A stretch of DNA of 64,000 nucleotides, from positions 41,793 through 105,792 of the forward strand of contig NW_013546959.1 in assembly GCF_000711695.1 (NCBI RefSeq). The letters run 5' to 3'. The notes below the pieces were generated by a model, which was not told the DNA's origin, made no database searches, and saw only the letters and a program-made list of their open reading frames with translations. Positions 56,902 through 64,000 of the stretch are shown in pieces; position 1 is the first letter of the stretch, and each line of letters opens with the position of its first letter. The position numbers were made by a program, and so were the translations under genes. The DNA comes from Tilletiaria anomala UBC 951. Taxonomy: Eukaryota > Basidiomycota > Exobasidiomycetes > Georgefischeriales > Tilletiariaceae.

Positions 56902-59781
56902 CTAGTTCTCAGGATGCTTCTCCTGCCCCTCGTCCAGGTAGCCGTATACGCGCGCCACGCGTGTGCAGCTCTCGAACAGCTGCTGGTTGAGCTCGGCGAG
57001 GAAGCACGGTATGCTCTGCAATGTCGCGCCCTGCCCGAGCCACTTGTCTCGCAAGCCCTGCACGTCTGCAAGCCCCTCCTTGGTCGCCTCGCCCATCAGG
57101 CGCATGCTTCCCGCGTCGCCCTCGCCGCTCTGGAACACGAGTGTCGTCGTACTTGCCGCGCTCGCGCTCCGGCTGAACGCAGACGTCAACTTGACCTTGC
57201 CGCTCTCCATGAACTTGAGCTTCCAGCCGAATAAGGACGTCACCACATCCCGGAACTCGGCTGCTTTGAAGGCGTACACCTGCCGAAGGCGCAGGAACAT
57301 CTTGTCCTTATCCGCGAACTGCTTCTGGGCCGACTCGAGCTCCATTTTGAGACTCTCCACCACCGCTCGCGGTACCAGCTCGGCCCCAGCCCCGGCGCCT
57401 GTAGCAGCAGACGATGATGATACTGGGAGGGATGGCAACTGCGCAGCGCCGTTCGCAGCGGCGGCGGCGAGCGCGGCGGAAAGTTCATCGATCTTGGCGA
57501 GCAGCGCCTCGTTCTCCTCTTTGAGCGCGTTCAGCCTCTGCGCGCGTAAGTTGCGCGCCTGGTCCAACGGGTTGTTTGCCAGGGTCAGGACCTGGAACTT
57601 GCTCTGATCAAACTCGCCGCGCCCGATTCGCGCCCACAGCTTCTCGTTCTCCTCGCCGAGAGATTGTAGCTCCTTCTCCAGCGCGGCGATTGTCGAGGTG
57701 GCTTCAGCGCTCGCAGCTGAATGCGCCTCGGCCTCAGCGAGTGTTTGCTGTGCTTGTGCCGCTTGTAGCTGGCTAGGCGCGCCTCGTAGTTGTTGCTCGA
57801 ACGCCGAGGCCTGCTGCTGCGCTTGCTTGATCTCCTCCTCTAGACGCGCGTTCACCACTCGATACTCTCCCAGCTGCGCTTCGAGCACATCAATGCGCTG
57901 CAGATTCGCTTCGTCGAAAGAGCTTTTCTTGATCTTTTGCTCCATTTGAAATGAGTCCTGGAACATGAAAGGGAAGAAGATAGGAATGAGTTCGCGACAA
58001 GCAACGACAAAGATATCTCTGAGGAAGGGGCAGCTGTGGCAACTCACAAGCAGAGCTTTGTAGCGATCCGTCTCGTCCTTTGCGCGCTGCTCCGCCAGTT
58101 CCGCACGCTCGGCAGCGACCCTGCTCTTGCTCCACTTCATTTCCGTCTCGAGGTTCCGCTTCTCGCCCGCCTCGACCTCCTCTTCGAGCCGCTTCTTGTC
58201 CGCGCTGGCACGCTGCAGCAGCTCCAGCAGGCCGCGGAGCTTCGACAGCGAGGCGAAAAGTGAGGATTCCAGCGTAGTGAGGTACGAAGGCAGAGTGTAC
58301 CGGTTGAAAGGCGTAGGGCGCGCTGGTGCGACAAATGCATTCGCCGCCGCGTCGCTCGTCGCCTCTGCAATCCGAAGCGCAGCCCGGATGTCCCCGTCTG
58401 CATCTGCCCCTTGCCTTGCACCTACAGCGGGGTTGTTTAGGCCGTGCAAGCATGCTTCCCACTTTTCTACCTCTTCCTTTGCTTTTCTTGCGTCCTCTTC
58501 CAAGCCGAGCAACTCCATGTTGCGCATCTCGAGCTGGCGGATCTTGCTTTCGAGCCCGCGCTTCTCCTCTCGCACCAACTCAATTGACTCGAGCTGGCTT
58601 TTGAGCCGCATGTTCTCGCTGGTCAATGATACTTGAGACGCCTCGAGCTTCTTGAGATGCGTGACTTGGCGATGCAGCTCTTGCCGCAGCGCTTCTTGTC
58701 CTCCATCTTGGTCCGCTCTGCGACCCATGGTCATGGTAGGGTCCCGTTTACCCGCGATATCTCGCAGCTCTTTGACTTCTGATGTGACATCCTCCAGTTG
58801 CTTTTGGAAGCGCTGCCGTTCGGCATCGGACGCGTCCCGCGCTGTCCGCGCCGCGATCAACTCCATCTCTAACCGCGTTATCTCTTGTCTCGTGCTTTGC
58901 TTGTATTGATCGAGTTCCGTAGTCTTTTGCTCCAAGTCCGCCTCCGAAACGCCAAGCATTTCTCTGTACTCTTTGAGCTCTTTCCGAAGTCCTTCAATCT
59001 CGGTCATGTGCTCCTCCTCCCGTGTGCGCTTTTGCATCTGCAAAGATTCCCATTCCTGCAGCATTTCGAGTCGTTCGCGTTGAAATCGTTCGATCTGCCG
59101 TGTCTTCTCGATGATCTCGCGCTCCAATTCTCCATTGCGCGACTCGACGTGCACTAGGCGCACCTGATAATCGTGCCGCACGGCGCTAATGTCGGCTATC
59201 GAGGTGAGAGACTCGCGCGCTGCAGTGGAGGCCTGCTGAGCCTTGGCTGCCAAGCTGGGAATGGCAGCGGCATCACCGATGGACGACGCGTTCGAAAGGC
59301 GCGAGGAGGGTCTGAACAGGCGTTTGGCCGAGGGAGGAGCACCGTCATCGTGTAGAGGTTGCTCAAATACATCGCTCTGTGCATCCGCTTCATCGGCTCG
59401 TACGCCTTGTGCAGACGCTGGCCTTCTGGAGCTGGGTGGCGCGATGTAGCTTTGCGAAGCTCGCCGCTTCTGGCCTGCTTGCGACCCGATCATGTCAACA
59501 CCCCCGGCGGTGGTGCAATTGCTGTTACCGGCTGTACCTGATACGAATGATCGAGGTGCTGCGCCCGGAGCTGGTAAGCCGGACGCATACGTCCTTCTCT
59601 CCGGCATAGCACTGCGCGTTCCATTGCGCAGGTGATCCGCCCCAGCAATACCACCGGACGGTATTCGTAACGCCGTCGAAGCTGAGAGACGGGGTAGGGC
59701 CGACGTAGCGCGGGGAATACCAGACGACCCACCGGCGCCGCCGCTGTGTCCCGGATTCTGCGATTTTCTGCGTTGCTCCAT
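56902..59781 (-). CDS. MAD1: Spindle assembly checkpoint protein Mad1
   Basis: Reverse-strand exons 59781-58048 and 57957-56902 give 929 residues. Mad1 binds Mad2 and recruits it to unattached kinetochores to hold the metaphase checkpoint. A disordered Ser/Gly/Ala N-terminus is followed by a very long coiled coil (about residues 190-750) of charged heptads. The C-terminal Mad1 globular domain begins FLRLRQVYAFKAAEFRDVV, continues with LFGWKLKFM and VKLTSAFSRS, and includes SIPCFLAELNQQLFE. The intron at 57958-58047 is 90 nt without a stop, so the frame also reads straight through it. I removed it because its translation (SCPFLRDIFVVAC, IPIFFPFMF) is hydrophobic inside a coiled coil and it has proper GTGAGT and TTCCAG ends. 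Confidence 0.85.
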   Translation of the reverse strand: MEQRRKSQNPGHSGGAGGSSGIPRATSALPRLSASTALRIPSGGIAGADHLRNGTRSAMPERRTYASGLPAPGAAPRSFVSGTAGNSNCTTAGGVDMIGSQAGQKRRASQSYIAPPSSRRPASAQGVRADEADAQSDVFEQPLHDDGAPPSAKRLFRPSSRLSNASSIGDAAAIPSLAAKAQQASTAARESLTSIADISAVRHDYQVRLVHVESRNGELEREIIEKTRQIERFQRERLEMLQEWESLQMQKRTREEEHMTEIEGLRKELKEYREMLGVSEADLEQKTTELDQYKQSTRQEITRLEMELIAARTARDASDAERQRFQKQLEDVTSEVKELRDIAGKRDPTMTMGRRADQDGGQEALRQELHRQVTHLKKLEASQVSLTSENMRLKSQLESIELVREEKRGLESKIRQLEMRNMELLGLEEDARKAKEEVEKWEACLHGLNNPAVGARQGADADGDIRAALRIAEATSDAAANAFVAPARPTPFNRYTLPSYLTTLESSLFASLSKLRGLLELLQRASADKKRLEEEVEAGEKRNLETEMKWSKSRVAAERAELAEQRAKDETDRYKALLVSCHSCPFLRDIFVVACRELIPIFFPFMFQDSFQMEQKIKKSSFDEANLQRIDVLEAQLGEYRVVNARLEEEIKQAQQQASAFEQQLRGAPSQLQAAQAQQTLAEAEAHSAASAEATSTIAALEKELQSLGEENEKLWARIGRGEFDQSKFQVLTLANNPLDQARNLRAQRLNALKEENEALLAKIDELSAALAAAAANGAAQLPSLPVSSSSAATGAGAGAELVPRAVVESLKMELESAQKQFADKDKMFLRLRQVYAFKAAEFRDVVTSLFGWKLKFMESGKVKLTSAFSRSASAASTTTLVFQSGEGDAGSMRLMGEATKEGLADVQGLRDKWLGQGATLQSIPCFLAELNQQLFESCTRVARVYGYLDEGQEKHPEN

Positions 59782-60235
59782 GGTGAAACGCAAGCGGACA
59801 CCGATGTTCCAAGCGAAACTGCCTTTATCCGAACCGCACAGACGAGGACATAGATGCAGATTGCCCAGAACACTGACCGATTATGTCAAGTGCTATGTCT
59901 GCTTTGATGTTTGTTGTTCTCACTTCCACCAAAAGGCGGGGGGTTAGACTGAAGGCTGAGGACTGCAACCCTATTTCAGAAGGACCCGCCCACATGAGTC
60001 TAGTGGAGTCTACCTACGGACAAGACAACTGCCTGTGAGAGCGCCACCAACCACATCCTTCTCTGTTGAGCTGGTTCCCTTTCTCGAATACAGACACACC
60101 CGCTACTCTCTTGTTGAGCACTTGAGTGGCTACCACCTGCAACCTGCATTCCAAAGCAACCTTATTGCTGAGATTTGGTAAAGTGGGCTCTGTGCCCCGA
60201 AAAGACCACTTTCTGTATCAAGAACAGAAGCGACG
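59782..60235. promoter_or_regulatory. Divergent promoter region, MAD1 / SRP19
   Basis: These 454 nt separate the divergent start codons. No specific site is recognised. Confidence 0.4.
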
Positions 60236-61393
60236 ATGCCGCCTAACGTAGCCTCCGCGTCGGTCGCAGACTTTGACGATGACACCGATGTGGGTAGTCG
60301 GCCCTGCCTCGTGGAGATCCTTGCTGCGAGAAGATTCGAGCTAGTCCGATGTCGCTGATGCTAACCCACATGGATGCGCATGCCCCGCTCTGCTCTTTCG
60401 CAGTTCGCTCTCCCGGAGCCACCACCTCAAGCTCGCGGTGGACCGGACCAGATGGCAGCGTTGCAGCAGATGATGGGGCAGTTGGGCGCTGGCGACGCTG
60501 GTGTGCCTGGTGGAGGAATGGGCGCTTCGGGATCCAAAGCGACAGGGGCAATAGATGACCTGAATGCTGAACACAAGGAGTGGATCGCCATCTACCCGAT
60601 CTATCTCGACGCCAAGCGACCTTTTGGCAAGGGGTGCCGCCGGGTTTCGTACACCAAGAGCAGCCTGTTCCCACAGAGCCTGCACATCGCCAAAGCGCTC
60701 AGCCGCCTCAACATCTCCGCTGTGCACGAGGTCCGCAAGACGCATCCCAAAGATTGGGAGAATCCAGGCCGAGTCAAGGCGAAGCTGTTCAACGAAGACT
60801 GGCTGTCCCTGCACCCAACCATTAAGACGAAGAAACAACTTATCGAGGCAATCGCAGAGATCGTGCAGCCATGGGCAGGCGGCCCTCCGCCTCCGCTGCC
60901 TGATCTGAAAGTGAAAGCGGAGAAGCTGCGCATGCGACGAGAAGCAAAAGCAACTGCATCAGCCGCAGCCTCCGTTGCGCCGGCCGGTAAGAAGACCAGC
61001 GCAGGCACCGCCGCCCAACCCAGCAAGAAAGCCACAGACGGCACGACGGCAGCCTCGCCTTCTCGTCGATCGCGTAAGATTGCACCACCGGCTGTGAATC
61101 CCATCAAAGCTCGACTGCAGCAGATCCGCTTCCCGCCTCTCGAGGACCGGCTGCCGCCGCACTCTCCGGCCATCGAGCAGGGCATCCTCAACATGGACCT
61201 TGCGGGCGCGATGGGCGGCGGCATGCCGCCTGGCTTGGAAGGTATGAATCCGATTGCTTCCATGCTCGGCGGCTTCATGGGCGGTGATGACGATGAGGAC
61301 GAAGAGGCCAAGGAGGTGCAAAAGAAGGATGAAAAGCCCATGCCCGGTTTGAGTAGAAGGCAGAGGAAAAAAGTCGTCCGTATCGGTCGTTGA
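60236..61393 (+). CDS. SEC65: Signal recognition particle 19-kDa subunit (SRP19/Sec65)
   Basis: Exons 60236-60289 and 60404-61393 give 347 residues. SRP19 binds SRP RNA helices and lets SRP54 dock, for co-translational targeting to the ER. The short first exon gives MPPNVASASVADFDDDTD, then exon 2 starts FALPEPPPQ. The core domain has WIAIYPIYLDAKRPFGKGCR, the classic SRP19 start, then SLHIAKALSRLNI, RKTHPKDWENPGRVK and KKQLIEAIAEIV. A Lys/Ala-rich basic region and a Met/Gly-rich stretch lead to the basic C-terminus GLSRRQRKKVVRIGR, like other fungal Sec65. Length is nearer yeast Sec65 (273) than human SRP19 (144). Confidence 0.93.
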
Positions 61394-61592
61394 GGGTCTG
61401 CTCAGCAATGAGCAGTAAAGCAGTCGGACAATGTAGCGATTCACCGATCCTCCCCTCGGTCCAATGACAGAAGCGTGCAACTGGATGCCAGTTCCTGGCT
61501 ATTTGAAAGGCTGCGGCTATCCGGTGTGTGATATACTACATTCGTCATGACAAGTGTCAGGCCTGTTGCGGAATCGTTGTATACATCATACC

Positions 61593-63684
61593 TCACGGTA
61601 GCGCGCCCCCTCGCTTAATCGGACTAGCGCTGCCCAGTACGGGTCTCGGGCCAGCATCAGCACCAGGTGGAGCCAATCCGCTTTGCGTGCCCGAGCGGCC
61701 CATGGCTCCGCCCGTGCCGGATTTGCTGGGTGACGTGCCCATCATCGCGGCGCCAGGCCCGCTGTGGGCACCATCGCCACCATCAGATGGCGCAACGATC
61801 TTTGGGTTCCTGGCGAAAGGGTTGTCCGACCCGGCGCGTCTCAGCATGCTCGTGCCTTGACCCGAAAGCGCGCCGCTGCCTGCGCCGCCCATGGGCGTGC
61901 CAGCGCCAAATACGCTTCGGCCCGGTGCGCCAGGCCCAGAAGGCGGGCTGAAGACGCCCGCGTTGCTGCCACGCGGCTGCTGTGCCGGTGAGCCAGGCCC
62001 GAACCCGCCGAGCGCATGCTGCCGGCCGCTCGGCGTACCTGGGTACGGGCCAGCAGTATGGCCTGGCTGGCCCTGGTACGAGTGCGGGTGCTGCGTGGGA
62101 AGATTGTAGAATGTCCAGAATCCGTTTGGTTGCGGCAGGGATTGGCCCGTGTTGTAGCTGAACTCGAGACCAACGCCTGGTTCTTTTTCGAGGTCGAGGA
62201 TGCTGACGAAGCGTCGTGCGAGGTCGTTGAGCTTGTTCACGTCATCCTTCGAGCGCGTCCAGATGGAAAGCCTGTCACCCTTTGCCCGCACACTGACCAC
62301 TGCACCGGTGATCATGTCGTGTGGATCGAGCTCCTCGCCGATGAGCGCTAGCACGAGCCACATCCAGCTCCTGTCCAGCAGCGCCGGGTTGTTCGTCGCC
62401 TTGAGTGTCAGCGTCCACTTGCCGCCTTTGGCGTTGCGCCGATCTTCCCACATCGGTTTGATGCCGTCCTTGAACAAGTGGTAGTTGGACGACTTTTCCA
62501 GCTGCGATGGCCGGCGCAGCGTGGAGAACGTGGCGAAGAACGACTCTACATCATTGTATGCACCGAGCATCCGCAGTGCCGCTTCCCACGTGCTAGGCGC
62601 TTGTGCACCTGGAGCTGGCGTTGTAGGTGATATAGGCGATGGCGGCACATGCTGAGAGGCACCTGCTGCCGGTGAGGATGCAGCTAGGTTGGTTGGGTAC
62701 GGGAGATTTGCCGAAGGGCTGCTTCCGCCTAGTTGCGGAGTATTCGCCGGCGTTGACTGCTGGCTCGTCGACGCAGCATTGGATGGGTTCCAGGACTTGG
62801 AGTCAAAGTACAGAGTCCTGTATCAATGTATAGGAGGCAAAAAAATCAGCAAGAGATGTGGGTAGCGGTCCAGTCATCATATCGCACACTCACCACTTGT
62901 GCTGCAGCGGGTGCACCGTCTTACCATCGGGGCCGATGACCGGCGTGCGTGAGGACAGAGAAGGGGTCGAGCCTGAAGAAACATTCGGCTTGACTGGCGG
63001 AGGTCCAGGCGGTTTGGCGGGAGCAAGGACGGGAACAGAAGCGCTGGCCGCCAAGGCGGTGTTCTCTGCAGCGGGGGTCGAACTCGTTGCCTTGGGCTCT
63101 CCTGCTTCTGGCGTTCTGCTCGCTGCAGGTGTGTTGGCACCATCACTGTTAGCCGCCGAATTCTCCGCAGCTGCCGAATCATTCTCTTTTGGCTCAGTGG
63201 TTGCAGTCTTTGCGCCCGGGGCGTCCATCTGACTCTTGCTCTTGCTGTGCGTCAAGCCTTTCCTGCTCAGTCTCTCTCGAATCCCGTCAAGCGAAGGAAA
63301 AGGGGTGGATCCTTCGGCCTTCTTGGGTGAGCTCGGCGCCTCATCTCCTACCTTGGTCGAACCAGTCGCTGCATCTAAGGCAGGTGCCGTCTCACCGGGA
63401 ATGAGTCTCCCGGCGAGGCCGAGCCTACCGCGCAAGCCCGTTCCTCCTTGGCTGGGGCTCAATGCGCCTGCCGCTTCGCCATCGCCGGCCGACTTGTCTG
63501 CGGGATCTGCGTTCGTCTGAGCAATATTGTACTTGGATGCAATGTCGGACAGAGTAGGAGCACGCTTGGAAGTTGAGGAGCTGCGCGCAGCAGGGGATCC
63601 AGCTGGTTGTCCTTGTTTGGCGGTGGTGTCCTCTCGACTGATGCCAGAGGGCACAGTCCCCGTAGCTTCCCCTTGATACGACAT
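61593..63684 (-). CDS. eIF4E-family cap-binding protein (4E-HP/class II type) with extended ends
   Basis: Reverse-strand exons 63684-62894 and 62817-61593 give 671 residues, against about 210 for eIF4E itself. eIF4E proteins bind the mRNA 5' cap in initiation or, as 4E-HP, repress translation. The core is clear: VHPLQHKWTLYFDSKSW, split by the intron in the Trp codon, then WEAALRMLGAYNDVESFFAT, SSNYHLFKDGIKPMWEDRRN, GGKWTLTLKATN, DRSWMWLVLALIGEEL and VVSVRAKGDRLSIWTR. Cap-contacting Trp and Glu residues are kept (MWED). The ends are disordered: an N-terminal Ala/Ser/Pro-rich half and a Gly/Pro-rich tail. A Pro/Thr/Ser-rich insert breaks the core after the first strand. The start at 63684 is chosen as the first ATG in frame; the frame is open further upstream. 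Confidence 0.85.
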
Positions 63685-64000
63685 TCTGATATCAATGACA
63701 GTCGAAGCGTATTTTACTGACGTCTGTACGTTCTCGCGTTGACTGGATGCTACAACAGTCTGTACACAGCTGGTGAAACACCGGGAGAGCTGGCTCGAGA
63801 CTCTGGGTTTGGAAGCTGGGATGTGCGGCAGATGAAGGCGTGCGGGACGTACAATTAGACCTACGTCCTGGATATCGGCAAACGTCTCTACGACTTGCAG
63901 GCAGTGCTTCCTTGGCGCCAGTCTTGTAGACCTCGAGAGCAGCACTAGGGGATGGCAAGGGCAGAGGGCTAGAAGAGGGGGAATATTTCTCTGCGCAAGG
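63685..64000. other. Upstream side of the eIF4E-like gene to the window edge
   Basis: The exon-1 frame continues open upstream for at least 261 nt without an ATG, so a leader or upstream exon could lie here. No other gene is recognised. Confidence 0.35.

Noticed and set aside
56226-57071. Reverse-strand open frame of 281 codons across TMEM205-like and MAD1
   Set aside because: It overlaps two well-supported genes and has no recognisable protein features.
1-64000. Operon, prophage, CRISPR or defence-island layout
   Set aside because: The window is an intron-rich fungal nuclear region with unrelated housekeeping genes on alternating strands; no such structure is present.
1-64000. A biosynthetic gene cluster (SDR, GMC oxidase, hydrolase, zinc-cluster factor)
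   Set aside because: No backbone enzyme such as a polyketide or peptide synthase or terpene cyclase is present, and the genes are spread among housekeeping genes.

Overview
This is a gene-dense, GC-rich piece of a fungal nuclear genome, most likely a basidiomycete. I favour Ustilaginomycotina/Exobasidiomycetes from the look of the proteins, but that placement is an inference. The eukaryotic signs are direct: almost every gene is cut by short introns (about 50-120 nt) with GTGAGT-type donors and pyrimidine-rich AG acceptors, there is an intron-containing tRNA, and the products are nuclear, splicing, checkpoint, ER and cytosolic-translation proteins. I rebuilt the exons by hand. In each multi-exon model the exon lengths sum to a whole number of codons and each junction restores the protein expected for the family. 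Starts are set to real ATG codons.

Layout. 0.5-6.5 kb: Spo7-like phosphatase regulatory subunit (+) convergent with a Zn2Cys6 transcription factor (-). 6.5-10.9 kb: a gene-poor stretch in which I recognise no gene. 10.9-14.5 kb: Csn12/PCID2-like PCI protein (-) divergent from a short-chain dehydrogenase (+). 14.7-22.5 kb: surface and secreted functions, namely a chitin deacetylase (-), an unrecognised protein (-) and a secreted GMC oxidoreductase (+), the two enzymes with GPI-like tails. 23.4-29.4 kb: branchpoint-binding protein (-), JTB-like membrane protein (+), COP9 signalosome subunit 1 (+). 29.6-37.2 kb: seryl-tRNA synthetase (-) divergent from SAICAR synthetase (+), ribosomal protein eL14 (-), DUF7598-like membrane protein (-). 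38.6 kb: tRNA-Arg(ACG). 39.3-45.5 kb: TAF5 (-) and a secreted/membrane alpha/beta-hydrolase (-). 48-54.7 kb: molybdenum cofactor sulfurase (+) and a CNNM/Mam3-type transporter (-). 56-63.7 kb: TMEM205-like protein (+), MAD1 (-), SRP19 (+) and an eIF4E-family protein (-).

Most genes are conserved housekeeping genes, unrelated to each other and on alternating strands. Shared themes are only loose: protein synthesis and targeting (SerRS, eL14, SRP19, eIF4E-like, tRNA), PCI-domain proteins (CSN1, Csn12-like) and cell-surface enzymes. I found no operon-like or defence-like system, no transposon with a recognisable protein, no rRNA and no CRISPR. The points most worth a second look are about gene structure: a stop-free 90-nt intron in MAD1, a probable GC-AG intron in the branchpoint-binding-protein gene, a 16-nt first coding exon in SerRS, a long intron in eL14, an insertion inside the eIF4E core, a polyglutamine tract in CSN1, and the gene-poor block.
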